Program-made: the position numbers and the translations under genes
Assembly (NCBI GenBank): GCA_024635735.1
Contig: JAGXII010000031.1
Span: forward strand, 1-5,748
Direction of reading: 5' to 3'
Length of the DNA stretch: 5,748 nt
From: Christiangramia sp.
GTDB taxonomy: Bacteria; Bacteroidota; Bacteroidia; Flavobacteriales; Flavobacteriaceae
Notes under the pieces: model-generated
Databases searched by the model: none
What the model saw: only the letters and a program-made list of their open reading frames with translations
What the model was told of the DNA's origin: nothing
Part shown: positions 1-5,748 of the stretch, piece after piece
How positions within the stretch are numbered: the stretch's first letter is position 1
Layout of the letters: each line of letters begins with the position of its first letter

Positions 1-2097
1 AGATTTTAAGGCCTTCTCCAAAACGTCAATCGACTCAGAATACCGACCGTTTTGTTGTAACAATAATGCATAATTATAACATGCTCGCATTAGGGGAGTA
101 TCCAATCCACATGCGCTGGATAGATATTCCATGGCTTTGTTACTACGACCTGTTTCGTTATATAAAAGCCCTAGCATATAATAGCTTTCGGCAAACTGAG
201 GTTCCTGCTCGATCACCTTAAGGTAGAGTTTTTCGGCATCTGCCACCTCATTTTGTTTATATAATAATAATGCCAGATTCATTCTGGAGAGGTTATAATG
301 ATCATCAATTTTAATGGCCTTAATATAGGATTCTATTGCCTTTTTAGCATCACCCTTTGCTTCATAATAAGTTCCTAATTGATGCTGACCTGATGCGAAA
401 TCTGCATTCATTTCCAAATAATCAAGATATTCTTTTCTGGCCTTATTAAAAGCTTCTTTATTTTCAGCTTGACTATTTTTTAAAGCAAAATACCTTGCAG
501 AATTAATCCTTACCACGCGCACAGTATCACTCAGTAACTCGTTGATATATTGGGAAAGTTCAGGTTGTGGGAAGTTGGTGAAGGCTCTTGCTACCTCATT
601 TCTCACTAGAGCTGAAGAATCTTTACGTTGCCTTTGAAGAAGTTCAAGTCCTTTAGGAGAAAGAGTTCTGTTCGAGAAGTGGCGTATGGCAGTAGCTCTA
701 ACAATCGCCGGAAAATTCTTATTCTGGATCAAATGAGCAAGTGCATCATAATCACCTAATTGTCCCGGTATTAAGTAATCTGAAAAATGTTCGGCACGGT
801 CTTCCCCAAATTTATTTGCAATAAATTCACTGGCCCATTCTGCTGTTTTATTATCGTGACAGGAGTTACATGCATTAGGAGTTCCATATTTTACTGTCTG
901 GTCAGGCCTTGGGATTCTAAAGCTATGATCTCTTCGGAAATCGTTTCCCATATAGGTTTTACCAGTCATATGACAATTAATACATAACGAAGCTTCAGTA
1001 TTTTCCTTATGAAAATGGTGGGAAGGTTTATCATAACTTTCTACATGGCAGCTTAAACAAAGGTCATTTTTTGTTTTCCTTGTTTTGGTGGAATGTACAT
1101 CATGACAATCTATACAGGACACTCCGGAATGATACATCTTGCTTTGGACAAAGGATGCGTACACATAATCTTCATCCTTTATTTGGCCATCTCTTTCATA
1201 GGTGGGGTAAATCAATAATTCAGGATCATAATGATCAAGAAAGTTCCCGTTATAATCAAAGTATTTGGTTGTTTGAGACCTCCTGGAATGACATCGAGCA
1301 CATTTATCAACGAGCTCTGTAGACGCCATATTGGTTTCCATATATAATGACGGTGGAACTGAACCGGGTTCAGGTTTCTTATAATATTCTACATGAAGAC
1401 TAGCAGGACCGTGACAGGCTTCACAGCTTACATTAATTTCACTGAATTCTGTCTTGTAGATTTCTGTTTTAGGATCAAAATTTTTACGAAGGTTGGTAGA
1501 GTGACAGTCTGCGCACATCGTATTCCATCTCATAGCCCCTCTGCTCCAATGCAGCCATTCTGTATGTTGAATATCCAGTCCCTCCTGAAGGGCGAACCAT
1601 TTGTTCTTTTTTGAATCCCAGGCAGTGAGGAGGACCTGATACTGCCCTTTGGGAAATTTGACCAGATATTGTTGAAGGGGTTCTATTCCAAAGGTATAAT
1701 CTACTTTGTAATCATGATATTCCCCATCTGGTCCTTCTGTATTAACCATAAAGTCCATTTCCGTTTTGAAGAACCGGGTGGTTACACCTTTATTAGTAAA
1801 TTGAACATCGTTGAAATCTCCAAGTACAGTGTTGGTATCTGCAATTTTCATGGCAAGATCATGATGAGAACCCTTCCAGGTTTCATATTCTGTTTGATGG
1901 CATGAAATACATGCTTCAGACCCAATAAAATTACCATAATGGTTTTCAGCTTCAACCGGAGTTATATAAATTTCATTTTTATCATTCTTACACCCCAGTA
2001 AGGAAAGTAATAGCAGAAAGACAGGTAAAATTTGATGATAGCAGGTTTTCAATCTTAGGCGAATAAATAGAGAAAAGCATAAGAAGTTTCTGTACAT
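1..2097 (-). CDS. Octahaem c-type cytochrome lipoprotein with HEAT-like and TPR repeats (C-terminus missing)
   Basis: The frame stays open for 699 codons from an ATG at 2097 to the left edge, so the C-terminus is missing. Residues 24-36 form a hydrophobic segment ending in a lipobox (LLGC, Cys36), which predicts a lipid-anchored, exported protein. Eight CXXCH haem-binding motifs follow, with first cysteines at residues 63, 195, 225, 266, 328, 347, 372 and 410; all have histidine as proximal ligand and none is CXXCK. A WKGSHH stretch (74-79) follows the first motif, as in cytochrome c554-type proteins. Residues about 455-540 hold three HEAT-like helical units (VRATAIR, VRNEVAR, VRINSAR). Four consecutive 34-residue TPR units start at 567, 601, 635 and 669. 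The stretch around GIEPLQQYLVKFP and CADCHSTNLRKN is what I remember from a widespread multihaem/TPR cytochrome family of unassigned function. A role in envelope electron transfer or redox catalysis is inferred; no substrate can be named. A TTG at codon 16 is an alternative start giving a more typical short lipoprotein signal. Confidence 0.93.
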   Translation of the reverse strand, partial: MYRNFLCFSLFIRLRLKTCYHQILPVFLLLLSLLGCKNDKNEIYITPVEAENHYGNFIGSEACISCHQTEYETWKGSHHDLAMKIADTNTVLGDFNDVQFTNKGVTTRFFKTEMDFMVNTEGPDGEYHDYKVDYTFGIEPLQQYLVKFPKGQYQVLLTAWDSKKNKWFALQEGLDIQHTEWLHWSRGAMRWNTMCADCHSTNLRKNFDPKTEIYKTEFSEINVSCEACHGPASLHVEYYKKPEPGSVPPSLYMETNMASTELVDKCARCHSRRSQTTKYFDYNGNFLDHYDPELLIYPTYERDGQIKDEDYVYASFVQSKMYHSGVSCIDCHDVHSTKTRKTKNDLCLSCHVESYDKPSHHFHKENTEASLCINCHMTGKTYMGNDFRRDHSFRIPRPDQTVKYGTPNACNSCHDNKTAEWASEFIANKFGEDRAEHFSDYLIPGQLGDYDALAHLIQNKNFPAIVRATAIRHFSNRTLSPKGLELLQRQRKDSSALVRNEVARAFTNFPQPELSQYINELLSDTVRVVRINSARYFALKNSQAENKEAFNKARKEYLDYLEMNADFASGQHQLGTYYEAKGDAKKAIESYIKAIKIDDHYNLSRMNLALLLYKQNEVADAEKLYLKVIEQEPQFAESYYMLGLLYNETGRSNKAMEYLSSACGLDTPLMRACYNYALLLQQNGRYSESIDVLEKALKS

Positions 2098-2114
2098 CTT
2101 ATTTTACAACTAGT

Positions 2115-2122
2115 TAAATTTA
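2115..2122 (-). promoter_or_regulatory. Weak candidate -7 box for the cytochrome gene
   Basis: On the minus strand the octamer TAAATTTA matches seven of eight positions of the pattern TAnnTTTG and ends about 17 bases before the ATG. No TTG lies at the usual 17-23 base distance upstream, and no full match to the pattern occurs between 2098 and 2330. The octamer is also a simple AT palindrome that could arise by chance, so this is a guess at the most likely promoter position. Confidence 0.2.
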
Positions 2123-2136
2123 AAGGCTAGCAAAGA

Positions 2137-2151
2137 ATCTTATGCTAAGAT
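2137..2151. repeat. Short inverted repeat upstream of the cytochrome gene (possible operator)
   Basis: A perfect dyad with six-base arms (ATCTTA and TAAGAT) around a three-base centre TGC lies 40-54 bases upstream of the cytochrome start codon. It is short, and AT-rich DNA produces such dyads by chance, but its position just upstream of the only promoter-like octamer would suit a binding site for a dimeric regulator. No regulator gene is visible in the window. Confidence 0.25.
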
Positions 2152-2330
2152 ATAAAAATCGATAGTATAATCTGGAGCGCTGCACCATTAATCTTTAATC
2201 AAATGCCAAAAAACCTCGTGATTAAGAGTGATTTTTTTGATACTATTAGAAGCTTCCCAGACGATTAATTTTTTTGTGGATTTTAAAATTCGATTCCTAT
2301 GATAATGCGAGCTGCAAAGTAATTGCAATA

Positions 2331-2360
2331 AAAAAACCCGCTTCATCGAAGCGGGTTTTT
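2331..2360 (-). terminator. Intrinsic terminator of tRNA-Phe
   Basis: The GC-rich stem CCCGCTTC (2337-2344) pairs perfectly with GAAGCGGG (2348-2355) around a three-base loop. An A-run at 2331-2336 and a T-run at 2356-2360 flank it. Read leftward, the hairpin ends in a run of six U residues and sits 6 bases beyond the 3' end of the tRNA, which makes it the tRNA terminator. The T-run on the plus strand means it could also stop rightward transcripts entering from the left. It separates the tRNA from the cytochrome gene, which lies on the same strand. Confidence 0.9.
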
Positions 2361-2365
2361 AAAGG

Positions 2366-2438
2366 TGGTGCCTCCAGGAATCGAACCAGGGACACAAGGA
2401 TTTTCAGTCCTTTGCTCTACCAACTGAGCTAAGGCACC
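2366..2438 (-). tRNA. tRNA-Phe (anticodon GAA)
   Basis: The minus strand folds into a complete 73-base cloverleaf. The acceptor arm is GGTGCCT paired with AGGCACC, with discriminator A. The D arm is GCTC/GAGC. The anticodon stem AAGGA/TCCTT carries the loop CTGAAAA, giving anticodon GAA (phenylalanine). The variable loop is GTGTC. The T arm CCTGG/CCTGG carries the loop TTCGATT. The bases after the discriminator read CCT, so the 3' CCA is not encoded and must be added by a nucleotidyltransferase. All stems pair fully, so the gene appears intact. It stands alone, with its own promoter and terminator. Confidence 0.98.
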
Positions 2439-2459
2439 AGTTGCTTTTGAAAGCGGTGG

Positions 2460-2491
2460 CAAATATAATTTCATTATTAGTAACTGACAAA
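2460..2491 (-). promoter_or_regulatory. Promoter of tRNA-Phe
   Basis: On the minus strand TTTG (2491-2488) is followed after 20 bases by TATATTTG (2467-2460). This fits the Bacteroidota housekeeping promoter (TTG or TTTG near -33, TAnnTTTG near -7, spaced about 17-23 bases). Transcription would start near 2453, leaving a leader of about 15 bases before the mature tRNA 5' end at 2438. The match is complete and the position is right; the start site itself is inferred. Confidence 0.75.
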
Positions 2492-2515
2492 GGAATTTTT
2501 AAAAAAATGCTTTTG

Positions 2516-2523
2516 TAAATTTG
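2516..2523 (+). promoter_or_regulatory. Likely -7 box of the coaX operon promoter
   Basis: TAAATTTG fits the Bacteroidota -7 pattern TAnnTTTG exactly. It lies 19 bases before the coaX ATG, so the messenger would have a leader of only about a dozen bases. No clear TTG is found at the -33 distance; the region there is a run of T and A. The upstream part of this promoter would lie next to the -33 box of the leftward tRNA promoter, so the two may compete or share local DNA opening. Confidence 0.55.
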
Positions 2524-2542
2524 TCTTCCGAAAGCAATTAGC

Positions 2543-3274
2543 ATGAACCTCGTTATAGATATAGGGAATACAGCGGTTAAAATGGCTGTATTTCAAAACA
2601 ATAAGCTTCTTAAAAAATATAATTTTACCACAGAGAATTTTTCAGAAAACTTCAAAAATCTGCGAAATTCCTTTCCTGGGATTGAAAAATCTATCCTTTC
2701 TAATGTCTCAAATGATCATTCCGGGATAATTTCAGAAGTTCAAAAGCATTATTCTCTGCTTAAAATGTCTCAGGATCTCAATTTCCCCTTTGAAAATCAA
2801 TATGCCACTCCGCAAACCCTGGGTAAAGATCGCCTTGCTCTGGTTTCGGCTGCGGTAAATGAATACCCTGGTAAAAATGTGCTGGTGATCGATGCCGGAA
2901 CCTGTATTACCTACGATCTTAAAACCGCAGAAGAAGTTTATCTTGGGGGAGCCATTTCGCCGGGAATGGGAATAAGATTTAAAAGTTTACACAAGTTTAC
3001 AGCAAATTTGCCGTTAGTAACACCTAAGCCGGAGCCCTCACTGGTTGGTAACTCTACAGAAACCAGTATTTTATCTGGAATTATTAACGGACTAAGAATG
3101 GAATTGCAGGGAACTATTCAATCTTATCAAGCTGAATTTGAAGATTTAACAGTTATTTTCACAGGTGGAGACAGCCAAATTTTGTCTATGCCATTAAAAA
3201 ATAGCATATTTGCGAACTCAAATTTTTTGTTAGAAGGACTCAATTTCATTCTAGAATTTAACAAGACTCAATGA
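2543..3274 (+). CDS. coaX: Type III pantothenate kinase
   Basis: CoaX phosphorylates pantothenate with ATP to 4'-phosphopantothenate, the first committed step of coenzyme A synthesis, in the cytoplasm. The 243-residue length is normal for the family. The ASKHA-fold signatures are present in order: DIGNT at residues 6-10 (phosphate binding), GKDR at 94-97 with Asp96 as the likely catalytic base, DAGT at 117-120, GGAISPG at 135-141, and FTGGD at 206-210. No membrane segment or signal peptide is visible. Type III enzymes are known to need a monovalent cation and to escape feedback inhibition by coenzyme A. The ATG at 2543 starts immediately before the first motif, so no earlier start is needed. 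The stop codon overlaps the next ATG by 4 bp, which points to translational coupling. No Shine-Dalgarno sequence precedes the start, as is usual in this phylum. Confidence 0.97.
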   Translation: MNLVIDIGNTAVKMAVFQNNKLLKKYNFTTENFSENFKNLRNSFPGIEKSILSNVSNDHSGIISEVQKHYSLLKMSQDLNFPFENQYATPQTLGKDRLALVSAAVNEYPGKNVLVIDAGTCITYDLKTAEEVYLGGAISPGMGIRFKSLHKFTANLPLVTPKPEPSLVGNSTETSILSGIINGLRMELQGTIQSYQAEFEDLTVIFTGGDSQILSMPLKNSIFANSNFLLEGLNFILEFNKTQ

Positions 3275-4527
3275 TTAAACGATTTATAGTAATCGTAGCC
3301 TTTTTTTCCGCTTTTATAGCTGAAGCACAGGAGAACGTATCTTCACCATATTCTTACTACGGAATAGGATTAACAAACTTCAAGGGAACTGTCGCGAACA
3401 GATCCATGGGAGGAATAAGTATTTATAACGACAGTATCCACGTAAACCTGCAGAATCCTTCCGCTTACGGGAGGCTGAAATTAACCAATTACGCCATAGG
3501 AGCCAGTCATGACAGGATTAAACTGGAATCTTCCACCGCGAGCGACAGAGCTAAAATCACTTCCCTTGATTATCTCGCACTGGGACTTCCTTTAGGAGGT
3601 AATTTTGGTATAGGGATAGGGCTTATTCCTTATACATCGGTTGGATACCGAATACTGGATGTTGCAGAAGAGACTGCGAGCCGTCTTAACGGTAGAGGAG
3701 GGATGAATAAAGTTTTTCTTTCTGCAGGATATGCTTTTAATGATCACTTTAGTATAGGTGTAGACGCGAATTATAATTTCGGAAACTTTCAGAATCGCAG
3801 AACGGTTATCCGTGATGGAATTCAGTTAGGAACACGGGATGTAAATCGTTCAGATATTAAAGGTTTCAACTTTAATTTTGGTGCAGATTTTCGCACCATG
3901 GTATCTGATGCCTTGCAATTGAATCTTTCCGGAACCTATTCACCTGCTATAGGCCTTAAATCAGAAAACTTCCGTGAAATTTCAACGATAGCATTTGTAA
4001 ATACGGGAGAAGTTGTAACCGATACTAGGGAATTGAATGTGGAGGATACTAATTTTACCTATCCGTCCAGATTAATGCTTGGTGCCGGGCTTGGCAAGCC
4101 ACGTCACTGGTTTATAGGGGCAGAGTATGTAAGGGTGGGAGCTTCTTCATATGAAGATAGTTTTAGCTTTAGGAATGATGGTGGAGAGTTTGAAGATGCA
4201 TCTCAGTTCAAAATAGGAGGATTTTTTATTCCTGAATTCAATTCTTACACAAGTTACTTTAAACGAGTGGTTTACAGAGGTGGTTTTAGGTATGACGGAA
4301 CCGGGCTTATCATCGATAATGAGTCTATTAAGGAGTTTGGCATATCTTTTGGATTAGGACTACCAGTTGGCTTAAATGCGAATGATCCATTCTCTAACGT
4401 CAACCTCGGAATAGAACTTGGACAAAGAGGTACCAAAGATTCAGGTTTAATTCAGGAGAATTTTTTAAAGATATCAATTGGTTTATCTTTGAATGATAAA
4501 TGGTTCACTAAAAGAAGATTTAATTAA
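3271..4527 (+). CDS. Outer-membrane beta-barrel protein, FadL/PorV-like
   Basis: This 418-residue protein begins with a Sec signal peptide: Lys3-Arg4, a hydrophobic core at about 5-17, then AEA before Gln20. The mature N-terminus contains a block ending in a short motif (MGGISIYND at 46-54, NPSAYG at 62-67) that recalls the MGGA...NPA region of FadL/OmpP1 and PorV-type barrels of Bacteroidota. The rest alternates short amphipathic strands with Gly/Asn/Asp-rich turns, as expected for an outer-membrane barrel, and the C-terminal strand (FLKISIGLSL, near 398-407) is followed by a charged tail. The ligand or partner cannot be read from the sequence; transport of a hydrophobic substrate or an envelope-assembly role are both possible. 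It overlaps coaX by 4 bp and precedes the TPR gene by 17 bp, so it is probably translated from the same messenger. The family placement is from motif memory, not a search. Confidence 0.85.
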   Translation: MIKRFIVIVAFFSAFIAEAQENVSSPYSYYGIGLTNFKGTVANRSMGGISIYNDSIHVNLQNPSAYGRLKLTNYAIGASHDRIKLESSTASDRAKITSLDYLALGLPLGGNFGIGIGLIPYTSVGYRILDVAEETASRLNGRGGMNKVFLSAGYAFNDHFSIGVDANYNFGNFQNRRTVIRDGIQLGTRDVNRSDIKGFNFNFGADFRTMVSDALQLNLSGTYSPAIGLKSENFREISTIAFVNTGEVVTDTRELNVEDTNFTYPSRLMLGAGLGKPRHWFIGAEYVRVGASSYEDSFSFRNDGGEFEDASQFKIGGFFIPEFNSYTSYFKRVVYRGGFRYDGTGLIIDNESIKEFGISFGLGLPVGLNANDPFSNVNLGIELGQRGTKDSGLIQENFLKISIGLSLNDKWFTKRRFN

Positions 4528-4544
4528 CCACAATAAACAAGAAA

Positions 4545-5748
4545 ATGAAAAAGAGATTTCTAGCACTATTAACGGTTGCCTTAATGGGCGCAGGAGCCGT
4601 AAGCGCACAGTCCGGTGATTGTGCTACTATGGCAGCTTTAGCATATGATGATGCAAAAGCTAAAAATTATGATGCGGCATACCCAGCACTTATGAAAGTG
4701 AAAGAGGAATGTCCAAAATATAGCCTTGCTACCTATCAATATCTTGAAAGAGCTTTAGAATCCAAGATAGATGGAGCTACCGGTGAACAAAAAGAAGAAT
4801 TTATTGAAGCCCTTATCGATGTTTGGAAAAATAGATTAGAACTTTATCCGGAGAAAACTGAAAAAGGTAAAATCTATTCTGATATAGCCCTTTTGAAATT
4901 TGATAATAAAATAGGGGACAAAGAAGATCAGTATGAAGCTTTTCACAAGGCTTATACCGAGGATAAAGAAAACTTCACCAGTCCTAAAGGATTATATGCA
5001 TATTTTGACCTTATGGTTGATATGCAGGATGCCGGAGAGAGAGATCTTCAGGACGTGTTTGATATTTATGACCGCGTAATGGGGAAAATTGAGCAAGAAG
5101 AGAATGATGCGGCAGAAAACCTTGCTCCTTTGTTGAAAAAGCAGGAAGACGGTGTTGAGCTTACTTCAAAGGAAACAAAGCAAATCAAATATGCAGAGAT
5201 CAACCTGTCTAACTATGCGAAAGTAAAGCAGGCTTTGAACGCAAAACTTGGTGCAAGAGCAGATTGTGATAACCTTATACCTCTTTATAAGAAAGATTTC
5301 GAAGAGAAGAAAACAGATGTTGCTTGGTTAAAGAATGTAAACGCGAGACTTTCAGCTAAAGACTGTACTGAAGATCCATTGTTCTTCCAGGTTTCTGAAG
5401 CGCTTCACAAATTAGAGCCATCTGCAAAATCTGCTTACTCACTGGGACAGTTGGCAGAAGCTGAAGGTAATGCAGGAAAAGCCCTTGATTACTATAATGA
5501 GGCTGCAGAATTAGAGACTAACAAATCTGACCAGGCTAAGATCTATTATAGAATCGCTAGCAATTATAAAGATAAAGGTAGCTTTTCTCAGGCGAGAAAT
5601 TATTATAGAAAAGCTCTGAATGCTAAACCTTCTATGGGTAGTGCATACCTTCAAATAGCAAGTATGTATGCTCAGAGTGCAAACAATTGTGGTGAAGATG
5701 CATTTAGCAAAAGAGCCGTATACTGGTTGGCTGCAGATTATGCAGCAA
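4545..5748 (+). CDS. Secreted tetratricopeptide-repeat protein (C-terminus missing)
   Basis: The frame is open from the ATG at 4545 to the right edge, covering 401 codons with no stop. It starts with a clear signal peptide: Lys2-Lys3-Arg4, a hydrophobic core, and a cleavage site after VSA (residue 21), leaving Gln22 as the mature end. There is no lipobox, so a soluble periplasmic location is inferred. The first two-thirds are helical and rich in Lys and Glu. From about residue 293 there are three TPR-like units: one at about 293-326 (AYSLGQLAEAEGNAGKALDYY), one at 329-362, and a third running off the edge. Cysteines at 26, 56, 241, 274 and 382 could form disulfides in the periplasm. TPR arrays bind other proteins, so a scaffold or assembly role is likely, but no partner is known. 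It lies 17 bp after the barrel gene with an A-rich spacer and is probably in the same operon. In related genomes as I remember them, such a gene is followed by lptC-like, haemolysin-family and prolyl-isomerase genes; this cannot be seen here. Confidence 0.9.
   Translation, partial: MKKRFLALLTVALMGAGAVSAQSGDCATMAALAYDDAKAKNYDAAYPALMKVKEECPKYSLATYQYLERALESKIDGATGEQKEEFIEALIDVWKNRLELYPEKTEKGKIYSDIALLKFDNKIGDKEDQYEAFHKAYTEDKENFTSPKGLYAYFDLMVDMQDAGERDLQDVFDIYDRVMGKIEQEENDAAENLAPLLKKQEDGVELTSKETKQIKYAEINLSNYAKVKQALNAKLGARADCDNLIPLYKKDFEEKKTDVAWLKNVNARLSAKDCTEDPLFFQVSEALHKLEPSAKSAYSLGQLAEAEGNAGKALDYYNEAAELETNKSDQAKIYYRIASNYKDKGSFSQARNYYRKALNAKPSMGSAYLQIASMYAQSANNCGEDAFSKRAVYWLAADYAA

Larger units (their letters stand above)
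2098..2330. other. Non-coding leader region between the cytochrome gene and the tRNA-Phe terminator
   Basis: This AT-rich stretch of about 230 bases contains no convincing gene on either strand. It holds the small dyad at 2137-2151, an AACTAGTT palindrome at 2108-2115, and a loose inverted repeat TTAATCA/TGATTAA (2195-2201 and 2219-2225). I see no riboswitch-like fold and no RNA gene. It must supply the promoter of the cytochrome gene, because a terminator blocks reading from the tRNA side. Confidence 0.6.

Noticed and set aside
787..1905. Four short plus-strand open frames of 66-83 codons (787-987, 1071-1322, 1393-1614, 1669-1905)
   Set aside because: They lie wholly inside the minus-strand cytochrome gene, whose haem, HEAT and TPR motifs run through the whole region. 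Their translations show no recognisable domain and are shadows of the real frame.
195..2097. Octahaem nitrite reductase or hydroxylamine oxidoreductase as the cytochrome's identity
   Set aside because: No CXXCK motif is present, and the CXXCH spacing and the HEAT/TPR tail do not match those enzymes as I know them. Eight haems alone are not enough to assign the reaction.
2195..2225. Inverted repeat TTAATCA/TGATTAA followed by a T-run at 2232-2238, looking like a rightward terminator
   Set aside because: The stem is AT-only apart from one pair, the loop is 17 bases, the T-run is separated from the stem, and no plus-strand gene lies upstream to terminate.
2098..2330. A riboswitch or small RNA in the cytochrome leader
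   Set aside because: No conserved riboswitch core, no GC-rich helices and no terminator before the start codon could be found by eye.
2366..2438. tRNA-Phe as an integration site for a mobile element
   Set aside because: No integrase gene is visible, I saw no second copy of the tRNA 3' end, and both flanks carry ordinary chromosomal genes.

Overview
The window looks like a piece of a flavobacterial chromosome (Bacteroidota, family Flavobacteriaceae; the protein style resembles Gramella/Christiangramia and relatives, but the genus is inferred). The reasons are the AT-rich DNA, start codons with A-rich leaders and no Shine-Dalgarno sequence, promoter boxes of the Bacteroidota form TAnnTTTG, and a FadL/PorV-like outer-membrane barrel and TPR protein downstream of a type III pantothenate kinase.

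Layout. Positions 1-2097, minus strand: a large lipoprotein cytochrome with eight CXXCH haem motifs followed by HEAT-like and TPR repeats. Its C-terminus lies beyond the left edge. Positions 2098-2330: an AT-rich leader with no gene, holding a small dyad and only a weak promoter candidate. Positions 2331-2438, minus strand: tRNA-Phe(GAA) followed by a strong hairpin terminator. Positions 2439-2542: a compact divergent promoter region serving the tRNA (leftward) and the next operon (rightward). Positions 2543-5748, plus strand: a tight three-gene run made of coaX (coenzyme A synthesis), a 418-residue outer-membrane barrel protein overlapping coaX by 4 bp, and, 17 bp later, a secreted TPR protein that runs off the right edge.

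How the parts work together. The rightward genes are almost certainly co-transcribed. CoaX commits pantothenate to coenzyme A in the cytoplasm, while the two following products carry signal peptides and belong to the envelope. The link between them is genomic, not a demonstrated pathway. The leftward cytochrome is a separate unit, insulated from tRNA-Phe by the terminator; it should be an envelope-anchored electron-transfer protein or redox enzyme of unassigned function.

I see no mobile element, CRISPR array, integrase or phage gene. Most of the window is ordinary core genome. The multihaem HEAT/TPR lipoprotein is the only component whose biochemistry is really open.
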